DNA of 46,570 nt from Myroides injenensis M09-0166 (GCF_000246945.1 NZ_BAEX01000016.1:1-46570), one strand, 5' to 3'; numbered from the stretch's first letter, positions 8,318 through 17,088 are shown. Translations and numbers: made by a program. The notes: generated from the letters alone by a model not told the origin.

Positions 8318-9358
8318 TTAAGATTTATTTGCTAATTGTCCACAAGCCGCATCAATATCTTTTCCTCTACTGCGACGAACAACAACAGTAATATCATTAG
8401 CTTCCAATGCTTTTATATACGCATTTGTAGCCTCTTCACTTGCCTGTTGGAACTCTCCATCGTCAATAGGATTATATTCAATTAAATTAACCTTACAAGG
8501 AACGTATTTACAAAACTTCACTAAAGCGTTAATCGAAGCCTTATCATCATTAATTCCTCCCCATATAACATACTCATAAGTAACACGACTTTTCGTTTTA
8601 CTATACCAATATTGCAATGCTTCACGTAAATCTGTTAAAGGAAAACTTTTCGTAAAAGGCATAATCTTATTACGTATCTCTTCAATTGCAGAGTGTAATG
8701 ACACTGCTAATTTATACTTAACACCATCGTCTGCCAATTTTTTAATCATCTTAGGAATACCTGATGTTGATACAGTAATACGTTTTGGAGACATCCCTAA
8801 CCCTTCTTCAGAAGTAATCTTATCGATTGCTGCCTGAACATTATTATAATTCATTAATGGCTCCCCCATTCCCATAAATACAATATTAGACAAAGGGTGT
8901 CCATGATTCTTTCTACTTTGTTGATCAATTGTCAATACTTGATCATAGATCTCATCAGGATTAAGGTTACGCATACGTTTAAGACGTGCAGTAGCACAAA
9001 ACTCACAATCCAAGCTACATCCTACCTGAGAAGAAACACATGCTGTAGTACGAGTTTCAGTAGGTATTAAAACTGACTCTACGATAAGCCCATCATGTAA
9101 TTTTACACCATTTTTAATAGTTCCATCAGTACTAACCTGCATACTATCCACTTTAATATGGTTAATTACAAAATTAGCTTCTAACATCTCACGTGTAGCC
9201 AATGACAAATTACTCATGTCTTCAAAACTATGAGCGCCTTTATTCCATAACCATTCGTAAACTTGGTTCCCTCTAAATGATTTATCCCCTTGAGAAACAA
9301 AAAAATCTCTCAACTCCTCTTTTGATAAACTTCTAATATCTTTTTTATCCGCTTGCAT
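8318..9358 (-). CDS. rlmN: 23S rRNA A2503 / tRNA A37 C2-methyltransferase
   Basis: A 346-residue radical SAM enzyme that methylates C2 of adenosine 2503 in 23S rRNA and adenosine 37 in some tRNAs. The cluster motif CSLDCEFCA gives the CxxxCxxC ligands. The methyl-carrier Cys is in DIDAACGQL near the C-terminus and the second conserved Cys is in TTACVSSQVGC. GMGEPLMNY is the SAM-binding loop. The N-terminal accessory domain includes FRGNQVYEWLW. Length and motif order are normal. The start lies 4 nt after a TAnnTTTG box, so the mRNA may be leaderless. Confidence 0.97.
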   Translation of the reverse strand: MQADKKDIRSLSKEELRDFFVSQGDKSFRGNQVYEWLWNKGAHSFEDMSNLSLATREMLEANFVINHIKVDSMQVSTDGTIKNGVKLHDGLIVESVLIPTETRTTACVSSQVGCSLDCEFCATARLKRMRNLNPDEIYDQVLTIDQQSRKNHGHPLSNIVFMGMGEPLMNYNNVQAAIDKITSEEGLGMSPKRITVSTSGIPKMIKKLADDGVKYKLAVSLHSAIEEIRNKIMPFTKSFPLTDLREALQYWYSKTKSRVTYEYVIWGGINDDKASINALVKFCKYVPCKVNLIEYNPIDDGEFQQASEEATNAYIKALEANDITVVVRRSRGKDIDAACGQLANKS

Positions 9359-9362
9359 GGTG

Positions 9363-9370
9363 CAAAGTTA
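9363..9370 (-). promoter_or_regulatory. Putative -7 box of rlmN, almost touching the start codon
   Basis: TAACTTTG on the minus strand is separated from the rlmN ATG by only CACC. If it is used, transcription would begin at or within a base or two of the start codon. Confidence 0.55.
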
Positions 9371-9440
9371 ATTTATTTCTATTGAATTATTTAAATTTTT
9401 AACCGATTGGGTTTTAAATCCTAAACAAATTTTTTAATAA

Positions 9441-9472
9441 AAAAGCCGACCTTAAAAATAAAGTCGGCTTAA
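9441..9472 (-). terminator. Terminator downstream of the SDR gene
   Basis: AAGCCGAC (9443-9450) pairs with GTCGGCTT (9463-9470), extended by A/T pairs. A- and T-runs flank both sides, so it could act on either strand. Its position suits the minus-strand SDR gene. Confidence 0.85.
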
Positions 9473-9613
9473 AAAAATATAATGAAAAATGTTTATTTAT
9501 TTCACTAAGAAAGAAGTGTTAATATCCCTTTACTTAGTATCATTATTATTGATGTGAAACTAAAGGATTATATTTTAAAAAATAGTTTTCTTTAATAGAT
9601 TAACAAATCTTTA

Positions 9614-10357
9614 TTACTTAGCTAAATACCCACCATCCACTGGATAGTAAGCTCCAGTACAGAATGAAGCTTTATCAGAAGCTAACCAAACTACCATTTC
9701 TGCAATTTCCTCAGGTTTTCCAAGTCGATTCATAGCATGTCGAGAACCTAATTCTTTAATAACCTCATCACTATAACTTTCAGTAACTAGAGGCGTACCG
9801 ATATATCCTGGTCCTACAGCATTAATTCTTATTCCTTTTGTTCCATATTCCCAAGCTGCCGTTTTAGTTAATCCATTTACCCCATGTTTTGCAGCGCAAT
9901 ATGCCGCAGAATTTGCCACACCTACTTCCGCTAGAATAGAAGAAATATTAACAATGCTTCCTCCTCCATTTTTAAGCATTGCGGGCAATTGATAACGCAT
10001 TCCATAAAATACACCATTTAGATTTACATTAATAACCTTATCCCAATCTTCTACTCCATATTCTCCAGTTACTGCAAAAGCTCCAACGATTCCAGCATTA
10101 TTAATAGCGATATCTAGTTTTCCAAACTTATCAACAGTCTGCTGCACTAATCTTTCATTATCTTGTGCATTACTTGCGTCAGCCTTTATAAAAATAGCAT
10201 TAGCTCCTAATGCATCAGCAACTTTTTGTCCCTCTGTTTCATTCCAGTCAGAAACTACTACTTTTGCCCCTTCTTTTACAAATAATTCAGCAATACATTT
10301 TCCTATCCCAGAAGCAGCACCTGTTACAATTGCTACTTTGTTTTCTAATACTTTCAT
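9614..10357 (-). CDS. Short-chain dehydrogenase/reductase
   Basis: A 247-residue classical SDR. The cofactor loop is TGAASGIG near residue 12. NNAG appears as AINNAGIVG, the catalytic Ser is in VNISSILAEVG and the Tyr/Lys pair is YCAAK. The C-terminal PVDGGYLAK is typical of the glucose 1-dehydrogenase / 3-oxoacyl reductase-like group. The Asp at the end of strand 2 (VVVSDWNE) suggests NAD(H) preference. Substrate cannot be assigned. The gene stands alone between terminators, so its neighbours give no help. Confidence 0.9.
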   Translation of the reverse strand: MKVLENKVAIVTGAASGIGKCIAELFVKEGAKVVVSDWNETEGQKVADALGANAIFIKADASNAQDNERLVQQTVDKFGKLDIAINNAGIVGAFAVTGEYGVEDWDKVINVNLNGVFYGMRYQLPAMLKNGGGSIVNISSILAEVGVANSAAYCAAKHGVNGLTKTAAWEYGTKGIRINAVGPGYIGTPLVTESYSDEVIKELGSRHAMNRLGKPEEIAEMVVWLASDKASFCTGAYYPVDGGYLAK

Positions 10358-10530
10358 GTTATAATTGTTTTTAGTTAATACTAAAGTTACGCAATAAAAA
10401 GAACTCCTATTATCTAGACAAAAATGGTATTACCACAAAACAGTAGTTATCTTAATGAAAACAATGATAATTACACTAATTCATTTTTAATAAGTAACAC
10501 AAAAAAGTACTTTACTACTGAAAACAAAAA

Positions 10531-10558
10531 AAGCTGATACTCTCGCAAGTATCAGCCT
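10531..10558 (-). terminator. Terminator of the fumarase gene
   Basis: GCTGATACT (10533-10541) pairs with AGTATCAGC (10548-10556) around a 6-nt loop. Seven T follow on the minus strand. Confidence 0.92.
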
Positions 10559-10587
10559 TTAGTGATTATTAAATTGTTAGTTTATTC

Positions 10588-12189
10588 TTATAAATTTTGG
10601 AAGAAGTCATTTCCTTTATCATCCGTAATAATGAATGCAGGGAAATCTTTTACTGTAATCTTGCGCACTGCTTCCATTCCTAATTCAGGAAAATCTACTA
10701 CCTCTACGCTTAAGATATTCTCTTTAGCAAGAATAGCAGCTGGTCCACCAATAGAACCTAAATAAAAACCACCATGTTTTTTACAAGCATCTGTCACCGC
10801 TTGTGAACGGTTACCTTTAGCAAGCATAATCATACTACCACCTGCAGCTTGGAAAGAATCCACATACGGATCCATACGCCCAGCTGTTGTCGGTCCGAAA
10901 CTACCAGAAGGCATTCCTTCAGGAGTTTTTGCAGGCCCAGCATAATAAATTGGGTGATTTTTAAAATATTCTGGCATCTCTTGTCCATTGTCTAACATCT
11001 CTTGGATCTTAGCGTGTGCGATGTCGCGCGCCACGATAACAGTACCATTTAACATTAAACGCGTTTTAATTGGATGCTTTGTCAATTCAGCCAATTGTTC
11101 TTTCATTGGTTTATCAAGATCAATTACTACCGGCTCTTCTAAATGAGGAGCTGTCGCTGGTAATAACCTAGCTGGATTGGTTTCTAGTTGTTCTACAAAT
11201 AACCCTTCAGAAGTTATTTTTGCTTTGATATTTCTATCCGCAGAACAAGATACTCCTAATCCAACAGGACACGAAGCTGCGTGACGAGGTAAACGAATTA
11301 CACGTACATCATGTGTAAAATATTTACCACCAAACTGTGCTCCAATGTGTGATTCTTGACAGATTTGTTGTAATTTTTTTTCCCATTCTAAATCACGGAA
11401 AGCTTGACCTCCCATATTTCCAGAAGTAGGTAAGTTGTCATAGTACCCTGCAGATGCTTTCTTAACAGCTGCTAAATTCGCCTCAGCTGATGTACCACCA
11501 ATCACTAATGCTAAGTGATAAGGAGGACAAGCTGCAGTTCCTAAGTCCATTATTTTTTCTTTGATAAACTCTGTCAAATTTTTATCGTTCAACAAAGACT
11601 TAGTTTTTTGGTACAAAAATGTTTTGTTAGCAGAACCCCCGCCTTTTGCTAAGAATAAGAATTCATACTTATTCCCTTGTGTCGCATAAATATCTATTTG
11701 AGCAGGTAAATTAGATCCTGAGTTTTTCTCTTCAAACATACTTATCGGAACGATTTGAGAATATCTCAAATTCTTCTTTTGATAAGTATTGAAGATTCCT
11801 TTTGATAAACTCTCAGCATCATTAGAACCTGTATATACATTTTCACCTTTTTTTGCTACGACAATTGCTGTCCCTGTATCTTGACAAGATGGCAATTGTC
11901 CTTCTATTGCTACTGCCGCATTTTGCAATAGATTGTAAGCTACAAAACGATCGTTATCTGTCGCTTCCGGATCGTCCAAAATAGCTTTTAACTTTTCAAG
12001 GTGTGATGTTCTCAACATAAAAGAAACGTCATTCATAGCCGTTTCAGCCAATAATTCAATCCCCTTAGGATCTACTACTAAAATCTCTCGATCTCCTAGT
12101 TTTTCTACTTTTACATAGTCTGAAGAAATCTTTTTGTATTCCGTGTCATCTTTGGTTATTGGATACGGCTCTTGGTATCTGAAGTCCAT
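10588..12189 (-). CDS. Class I (iron-sulfur) fumarate hydratase
   Basis: A 533-residue fumarase of the FumA/FumB type, which interconverts fumarate and L-malate in the TCA cycle using a [4Fe-4S] cluster. The three cluster cysteines are expected in [23 protein letters not shown] and [14 protein letters not shown]. The C-terminal domain holds [16 protein letters not shown] and [15 protein letters not shown]. Length is close to the family norm. It is monocistronic: a clear terminator follows and a 559-bp non-coding gap precedes it. Two related palindromes at 12241-12311 could be operators. No class II fumarase is in the window. Confidence 0.93.
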   Translation of the reverse strand: MDFRYQEPYPITKDDTEYKKISSDYVKVEKLGDREILVVDPKGIELLAETAMNDVSFMLRTSHLEKLKAILDDPEATDNDRFVAYNLLQNAAVAIEGQLPSCQDTGTAIVVAKKGENVYTGSNDAESLSKGIFNTYQKKNLRYSQIVPISMFEEKNSGSNLPAQIDIYATQGNKYEFLFLAKGGGSANKTFLYQKTKSLLNDKNLTEFIKEKIMDLGTAACPPYHLALVIGGTSAEANLAAVKKASAGYYDNLPTSGNMGGQAFRDLEWEKKLQQICQESHIGAQFGGKYFTHDVRVIRLPRHAASCPVGLGVSCSADRNIKAKITSEGLFVEQLETNPARLLPATAPHLEEPVVIDLDKPMKEQLAELTKHPIKTRLMLNGTVIVARDIAHAKIQEMLDNGQEMPEYFKNHPIYYAGPAKTPEGMPSGSFGPTTAGRMDPYVDSFQAAGGSMIMLAKGNRSQAVTDACKKHGGFYLGSIGGPAAILAKENILSVEVVDFPELGMEAVRKITVKDFPAFIITDDKGNDFFQNL

Positions 12190-12240
12190 TGAATTGTTAG
12201 TTTATTTTGTTGTAGTAAAATTACTAAATATACTTATCAA

Positions 12241-12311
12241 ACATTCTTAGAATGCTTCTAAATAACTAGTATTTACAAGGGTTCACAGACATTTTGAATG
12301 TTTCTAAATAA
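12241..12311. promoter_or_regulatory. Two related palindromic sites upstream of fumarase
   Basis: CATTCTTAGAATG (12242-12254) and CATTTTGAATG (12290-12300) are each self-complementary. Each is followed by the same tail, CTTCTAAATAA or TTTCTAAATAA, so the pair is also an imperfect direct repeat with centres about 47 bp apart. They lie 50-120 bp upstream of the fumarase start and look like paired operators. The binding factor is unknown. Confidence 0.45.
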
Positions 12312-12440
12312 GCGAAAAAATTAAGTATTTAAACTTTTTATTCTTACTTAAAACTCAAACTCTAAAAATTTTAAACAATCTATAATGTGGAATACAAAAT
12401 GGCACCATTTTTAAAAGAAACAGTTTCTATACTGACTGAG

Positions 12441-12554
12441 ATGATTGGGCAATGATACTAAAATGATACCACAGTGATGCCGCTTATTTCCCTACAAAAT
12501 GCGGCATCATTGCGGCATCATTGCGGTATCATAGCGGCATCATTGCGGCATCAC
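12441..12554. repeat. Array of 11-bp repeats in two inverted arms
   Basis: The right arm is five contiguous 11-bp units at 12500-12510, 12511-12521, 12522-12532, 12533-12543 and 12544-12554, consensus TGCGGCATCAT. The left arm is four units of the opposite orientation at 12441-12451, 12452-12462, 12463-12473 and 12474-12484, consensus ATGATNCCNCA, the reverse complement with more divergence. A 15-bp spacer (12485-12499) separates the arms. The arms could pair into a long imperfect hairpin, and the units recur once per helical turn. There is no CDS here. The array is in the gap between fumarase and cytochrome c. Function unknown. Confidence 0.85.
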
Positions 12555-12567
12555 TCCCCAAAAAACT

Positions 12568-12586
12568 AAAAAGCTAGTAGCTTTTT
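12568..12586. terminator. Small symmetric hairpin
   Basis: AAAAAGCTA and TAGCTTTTT flank a single G. The A and T tails make it terminator-like in both directions. It sits just beside the 11-bp array, between it and the cytochrome c terminator. Confidence 0.5.
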
Positions 12587-12674
12587 TATCATCAGGTAGC
12601 CTAATTAGACTGTATTTATAATCTAAGTTCACATCTCTTATAATTGATAAAAAGACAACAGAGTACAACAAAAA

Positions 12675-12709
12675 AACACAGATCTCCGCTTATTGCTTAG
12701 ATCTGTGTT
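12675..12709 (-). terminator. Terminator of the cytochrome c gene
   Basis: AACACAGATCT (12675-12685) pairs perfectly with AGATCTGTGTT (12699-12709). Several T follow on the minus strand. Confidence 0.9.
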
Positions 12710-12748
12710 TAAATAATTTATTTAAAAAAATTAATAGAGCATCCTCAC

Positions 12749-13147
12749 CTACATACTTCTCATATAAAGTACTAATGACTCTAATTCGATGTCCGCCATC
12801 TTTTTAGTAATTGCAAAATTTGCTTGCATAATAATGTACTGTGAAGGATCTACAATTGGTTCTCCATCTCCTTTTAAAAAAGTTACTATATCAGCTCCAT
12901 ACTTATCATATATAGCAACTATCTCTTTTACACTTGGCCCTACTACTTTCTTATCAAGTAAATGACAAGCCTTACAGTTCCCTTTACCTTCAAACAGTTT
13001 TTTTCCAAGTGCTATTTTATCGGTTTGACTCAACTCTTGTTGTTGAAGTAATTCTTGTTGATTCTCTCCTTTATTCTCTTTTTTACTACAGGCAATCATT
13101 AATAAAGTAATAAGCAAGAGTAATGTGGTTCTTATTGTTGTCGTCAT
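12749..13147 (-). CDS. Lipoprotein c-type cytochrome
   Basis: A 132-residue protein with a lipoprotein signal ending in lipobox MIAC followed by Ser. A Gln/Glu-rich linker (residues about 22-40) leads to a single class I cytochrome c domain. The heme motif is CKACH in GKGNCKACHLLDKKVVGPS. A likely axial Met is in IIMQANFAITKKMADIE. The size and the VGPSVKEI / PIVDPSQYIIM pattern resemble cytochrome c551/c552-type electron carriers. It is probably anchored in the periplasm as a small electron shuttle. No oxidase or reductase gene is adjacent, so the partner is unknown. Confidence 0.9.
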   Translation of the reverse strand: MTTTIRTTLLLLITLLMIACSKKENKGENQQELLQQQELSQTDKIALGKKLFEGKGNCKACHLLDKKVVGPSVKEIVAIYDKYGADIVTFLKGDGEPIVDPSQYIIMQANFAITKKMADIELESLVLYMRSM

Positions 13148-13256
13148 TGTATTAATTTATTGTTGTCATGTCAAAAATAAGATAAGTATACCAACAAAAC
13201 AGTTTCTTAATCAACCATATTATTTCAAAAAAAAAGAAGTGAGCAACATAAACAAA

Positions 13257-13287
13257 AAAAGCTCAGCAGTAGTACTGCCGAGCTTTT
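13257..13287 (-). terminator. Terminator of hemB
   Basis: A 14-bp stem with one mismatch (13257-13270 with 13274-13287, containing GCAGT/ACTGC and AAAAGCTC/GAGCTTTT) has a 3-nt loop. A T-run follows on the minus strand. Confidence 0.9.
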
Positions 13288-13314
13288 CGATATTTCACTA
13301 TTTATAACTATGAT

Positions 13315-14307
13315 TTATTTATTCAATAATTCAGCAGCTTCTCTCGCAAAATAAGTAGAGATGATACTTGCACCTGCACGTTTAATACATGTTAGTTGCT
13401 CCATCATTATTTGATCATGGTCAAGCCATCCTCTTTCTGATGCAGCTTTTACCATAGCATATTCTCCTGATACTTGGTATACTGCTACTGGTACATTTAC
13501 TGCATCTTTTACTTCTCTTACAATATCTAAATATGCCATTCCTGGTTTTACCATTAAGATATCAGCCCCTTCTTCCACATCATACAATGCCTCTTTTACA
13601 GCTTCAATGCGGTTAGCATAATCCATTTGATATGTTTTTTTATCTTTTGGTATTTCCACATTAGCCTTTGGAGCACTGTCTAGAGCATCGCGAAATGGTC
13701 CATAAAAAGCTGACGCATATTTCGCAGAATAGCTCATAATACCAACATTAGTAAATCCAGATTGATCTAAAGCTTCTCTCATACGCAAGATACGTCCATC
13801 CATCATATCACTCGGTGCCACAAAATCAGCTCCCGCCTCAGCATGAGAAACACTCATTTTAGTCAATGCATCTACTGTAGCATCATTTACCACTACTCCA
13901 TTTTCAATAATACCATCATGTCCATAAATAGAATATGGATCCAATGCTACGTCTGGCATTACTATCATACCTGGGCAAGCATCTTTTATTGCTTTTATTG
14001 CTGTTTGCATTAATCCATTTGGATTCCATGCCTCAGTTCCTGCATTATCTTTTAAGTGTTCACTTACTTTCACATAGATATTCACTGCGCGAATACCTAA
14101 TGCGTATAATTCTTTTACTTCCTTTACTGTCAAGTCCACAGAACGTCTGAACATACCTGGCATAGATGGAATTGCTTCTTGTACATTTGTTCCTTCAGCA
14201 ATAAACATCGGAAACATAAAATCTTGTGGAGTCACAATAGTTTCTCTAACCAAACTACGAATAGACTCATTTGTTCTTAATCTTCTACCTCTTTGTAATG
14301 GAAACAT
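13315..14307 (-). CDS. hemB: Delta-aminolevulinic acid dehydratase (porphobilinogen synthase)
   Basis: A 330-residue TIM-barrel enzyme that condenses two 5-aminolevulinate molecules into porphobilinogen. The Schiff-base Lys region is MVKPGMAYLDIVR and the first-site Lys region follows APSDMMDGRI (SYSAKYASAFYGPFRDA). At about residues 119-132 the metal region reads DVALDPYSIYGHDG. Zinc-type enzymes have three Cys at the equivalent positions, so this one should be of the zinc-independent, Mg/K-type class. It begins RGRRLRTNESIRSLVRET, the usual start. It lies downstream of hemF with a 177-bp gap and has its own terminator. Confidence 0.96.
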   Translation of the reverse strand: MFPLQRGRRLRTNESIRSLVRETIVTPQDFMFPMFIAEGTNVQEAIPSMPGMFRRSVDLTVKEVKELYALGIRAVNIYVKVSEHLKDNAGTEAWNPNGLMQTAIKAIKDACPGMIVMPDVALDPYSIYGHDGIIENGVVVNDATVDALTKMSVSHAEAGADFVAPSDMMDGRILRMREALDQSGFTNVGIMSYSAKYASAFYGPFRDALDSAPKANVEIPKDKKTYQMDYANRIEAVKEALYDVEEGADILMVKPGMAYLDIVREVKDAVNVPVAVYQVSGEYAMVKAASERGWLDHDQIMMEQLTCIKRAGASIISTYFAREAAELLNK

Positions 14308-14342
14308 ATCTTTTTTATTTGCGGTTAACTCTTAATAACTTA

Positions 14343-14364
14343 AAGTGATATTTAAAAATCACTT
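14343..14364. other. Hairpin upstream of hemB
   Basis: AAGTGAT (14343-14349) pairs with ATCACTT (14358-14364) around an A/T-rich 8-nt loop, 36 bp before the hemB start. No T-run follows, so it is not a clear terminator. It could be a 5' leader structure or an operator. Confidence 0.35.
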
Positions 14365-14484
14365 GTAGCATGTTAACCAAGGTTTTTATTCAGTTTATAA
14401 ACAACGATCTATCATATATCTATACTAGATAACCTATACATCGTTATTCAATCTATTATTTATATTCTATGATTATTTATAGAC

Positions 14485-15387
14485 TTAAATCCATTCTCTT
14501 GGATTAGCTAATACTTTTATCAACTTTTCTTCATCACTACCCTTCTCAGGTTGATGATCATAAATCCACTGAACATGTGGTGGCAAACTCATTAGAATTG
14601 ATTCAATACGACCATTTGTCTTCAATCCAAATAAAGTTCCTTTATCATGCACTAGATTAAATTCTACATATCTACCTCTTCTAACTTCTTGCCAGTTGCG
14701 TTGTGCTTCACCATAAGGAAGATTCTTGCGACGTTCAACAATCGGCACATAAGCTTCTAAGAAGCTATTCCCTACTTCCGTAACAAAAGCATACCACTGA
14801 TCCATTGTCATTTCTTCAGTAGCTTCTAGTCGATCAAAAAACAATCCACCAATTCCACGCGCCTCATCTCTATGAGCATTCCAAAAGTATTCGTCACATT
14901 GTTTTTTATACAATGGATAGAAGTTGCTATTGTGTTTATCACAGGCAGTTTTACAAACACTGTGAAAATGAGTAGCATCTTCCTCAAACAAATAGTAAGG
15001 AGTTAAATCTTGTCCTCCACCAAACCATGAACGCACTACTGTTCCATCCTTGTCATACATTTCGAAATAACGCCAATTAGCATGAACTGTAGGTACCATA
15101 GGACTTTTTGGGTGGATTACTAATGATAAACCACAAGCATAAAAATCAACATCACCCACATTGAAATACTTTTGCATTGTCTCTGGTAATTTTCCATGCA
15201 CTGCAGAAATATTCACGCCACCTTTCTCAAATACACTACCATTTTCAATAACACGTGTACGTCCACCTCCACCACCTGGGCGTTCCCATAAATCTTCTTG
15301 GAATTTTGCTTGTCCATCAACTTCTTCTAAACCTTTGGTAATCTGATCTTGAAGTTGTTGTATATATTGATAAAATTTTTCTTTCAT
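14485..15387 (-). CDS. hemF: Oxygen-dependent coproporphyrinogen III oxidase
   Basis: A 300-residue enzyme that decarboxylates coproporphyrinogen III to protoporphyrinogen IX using O2. The ATG at 15387 is chosen over an upstream in-frame ATG at 15426 because homologues start MKEKFYQYIQQLQDQI-like. Family signatures are WERPGGGGGRTRVIENG, the HANWRYFE segment, SWFGGGQDLTPYY, the RGIGGLFFD loop and FVTEVGNSFLEAYVPIVERR, followed by GRYVEFNLVHDKGT. Length matches the E. coli enzyme. It shares the heme region but is separated from its neighbours by about 180-210 bp on each side. Confidence 0.97.
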   Translation of the reverse strand: MKEKFYQYIQQLQDQITKGLEEVDGQAKFQEDLWERPGGGGGRTRVIENGSVFEKGGVNISAVHGKLPETMQKYFNVGDVDFYACGLSLVIHPKSPMVPTVHANWRYFEMYDKDGTVVRSWFGGGQDLTPYYLFEEDATHFHSVCKTACDKHNSNFYPLYKKQCDEYFWNAHRDEARGIGGLFFDRLEATEEMTMDQWYAFVTEVGNSFLEAYVPIVERRKNLPYGEAQRNWQEVRRGRYVEFNLVHDKGTLFGLKTNGRIESILMSLPPHVQWIYDHQPEKGSDEEKLIKVLANPREWI

Positions 15388-15596
15388 AATAATGATTTTA
15401 AAATCGTTGTAACAATGCTCAAACATTAGTAAAAACGATTAAAACTTTAGAGCGTAATAGAAAACGAAAAGAACGCTTCCTATTATTTATAGTTTATCCT
15501 AAACAAAAAAATGCTTACTATTTATACTGTAATCAACATAATCACTTCTATTAGAATAAAGCAGACAAGTAGTATATTCTACCTATCTTATCACTG

Positions 15597-15956
15597 CTAT
15601 AACTGACTTATTTTAGTCATTAAATTAAAAGAGAAAGCTTTGCTCTCATCTTGAATATATTGATAAATAGCTTTTGCCTTAGCTTTTAATTCTGCTTCTT
15701 TACTTCCCCATTGAGATAATAGATCACCAAATTGCTCCATGTATTCCCAATTAAAATTAAAGCGATGTAAATGTTCAGCTAAAGCCTTTCCATCAAGTGT
15801 CAACATATGTTCATAACTAAGACCAACTTTTTTCAACTCTTGATCAATATTTTCAACTAGTTCTTTATCCTTTGGGACAAAGCCTATAGATGACAATTTT
15901 AAAACAATAGACTCTATACGTCTATCTTCTTCACTTTTTACTCCTTTATTTAACAT
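15597..15956 (-). CDS. Unknown 119-residue protein in the heme cluster
   Basis: I do not recognise this protein. The ATG at 15956 is preferred over a TTG at 15962. It is soluble, mostly helical, with no signal peptide: an N-terminal segment with EEDRRIESIVLKLSSIGF, then ENIDQELKKVGLSYEHML, and a Phe/Trp-containing middle (HRFNFNWEYMEQFGDLLSQW) before a Lys/Ala-rich helix. There are no Cys and only two His (HLHRF), so a classical heme site is not evident. It sits between hemE and hemF on the same strand, just after the hemE terminator. It could be read by leak-through from that terminator. A link to heme synthesis is only a positional guess. Confidence 0.7.
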   Translation of the reverse strand: MLNKGVKSEEDRRIESIVLKLSSIGFVPKDKELVENIDQELKKVGLSYEHMLTLDGKALAEHLHRFNFNWEYMEQFGDLLSQWGSKEAELKAKAKAIYQYIQDESKAFSFNLMTKISQL

Positions 15957-15975
15957 ACGCAATAGGGTATAAAAA

Positions 15976-16010
15976 ACCGAAAAGCTTACGTTGATGGTAA
16001 ACTTTTCGGT
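15976..16010 (-). terminator. Terminator or attenuator after hemE
   Basis: A 14-bp stem with one mismatch (15976-15989 with 15997-16010; arms ACCGAAAAG and CTTTTCGGT) is followed on the minus strand by a six-T run. It ends the hemA-C-D-E operon only 20 bp before the unknown 119-residue gene. Confidence 0.9.
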
Positions 16011-16021
16011 AAGTATTTTTT

Positions 16022-17050
16022 TTATTTGTGTTCGTATTCTTTTACAGCTTCGATAAATGCTTTTGCATGATCAACTGGAATATGTGGTAAGATACCATGT
16101 CCTAGATTCACAATATATTTATCTTTACCAAATGCATCAATCATCTCGTGTACCATTTTTTTAATAGTAGGAATTGGAGACATTAAGCGACTTGGATCAA
16201 AATTACCTTGTAGTGTAATATCACCACCAGTAAACAAACGAGCATTTTGTGCACTACATGTCCAATCAACACCTAACGCTGATGCTTTTGATTTTGCCAT
16301 TTCTGGTAATGCAAACCAACATCCTTTTCCGAAAACAATAACAGGTGTAATATCTGCAAGAGCTTCAACAATCTGATTAATGTATTTCCAAGAGAATTCT
16401 TGATAATCAACTGGAGATAACATTCCTCCCCATGAGTCAAATATCTGTACAGCATTTACTCCTGCCTTTACTTTCTCTTTTAAATATAAAATGGTAGTAT
16501 CTGTTATTTTTTGCAATAATGAATGTGCTGCAATAGGGTCTGAAAAACAAAATCCTTTAGCTAAATCAAAGCTTTTAGATCCTTTTCCTTCAACTGCATA
16601 ACAAAATATTGTCCATGGAGAACCAGCAAATCCAATCAATGGCACCTCATCGTTCAACATTTCTTTTGTTACTTTAATTGCATCCATAACATATCCTAAT
16701 GTTTCTTCAATATTAGGAACGATAACTTGCTCAACATCTTTAGCAGAACGAATAGGATTAGGCACCCAAGGACCTACTCCTGGTTTCATCTCTACATCAA
16801 TATTCATTGCTTGCGGTACGACTAAAATATCTGAGAATAAAATAGCAGCATCTGGTTTTACAATACGTATAGGTTGTACTGTGATTTCAGCCGCAATTTC
16901 GGGCATTCTACAACGTGTAAAAAAATCATATTTATCTCGTAAAGCACGAAATTCAGGTAAATATCTCCCTGCTTGGCGCATCATCCATACAGGTGGTCTT
17001 TCAACAGTTTCACCCTTTAACGCTCTTAAAAATAAATCATTTTTAACCAT
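16022..17050 (-). CDS. hemE: Uroporphyrinogen III decarboxylase
   Basis: A 342-residue TIM-barrel enzyme that removes four carboxyl groups from uroporphyrinogen III to give coproporphyrinogen III. The N-terminal signature [19 protein letters not shown] carries the conserved Arg residues. [13 protein letters not shown] provides the substrate Asp region. The second signature is [19 protein letters not shown]. The C-terminal [16 protein letters not shown] is also typical. It is the last gene of the hemA-hemC-hemD-hemE operon, 38 bp after hemD, and is followed immediately by a strong terminator. Confidence 0.98.
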   Translation of the reverse strand: MVKNDLFLRALKGETVERPPVWMMRQAGRYLPEFRALRDKYDFFTRCRMPEIAAEITVQPIRIVKPDAAILFSDILVVPQAMNIDVEMKPGVGPWVPNPIRSAKDVEQVIVPNIEETLGYVMDAIKVTKEMLNDEVPLIGFAGSPWTIFCYAVEGKGSKSFDLAKGFCFSDPIAAHSLLQKITDTTILYLKEKVKAGVNAVQIFDSWGGMLSPVDYQEFSWKYINQIVEALADITPVIVFGKGCWFALPEMAKSKASALGVDWTCSAQNARLFTGGDITLQGNFDPSRLMSPIPTIKKMVHEMIDAFGKDKYIVNLGHGILPHIPVDHAKAFIEAVKEYEHK

Positions 17051-17088
17051 TTTCTCTAGATTTTAATACGTCAATTTTTAGCTGACTT

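Larger units (their letters stand above)
12190..12748. other. Non-coding gap between fumarase and cytochrome c
   Basis: This 559-bp stretch has no convincing gene on either strand. It holds the paired palindromes near fumarase, a short inverted repeat AAAATGG-CA-CCATTTT at 12396-12411, the 11-bp repeat array, a small hairpin and the cytochrome c terminator. Confidence 0.8.

Noticed and set aside
12500-12554. 11-bp array considered as a CRISPR
   Set aside because: Units are only 11 bp, directly adjacent with no unique spacers, and there are no cas genes.
14403-14445. Inverted repeat AACGAT/ATCGTT between hemF and hemB considered as a terminator
   Set aside because: Only 6 bp pair around a 31-nt loop and there is no T-run.
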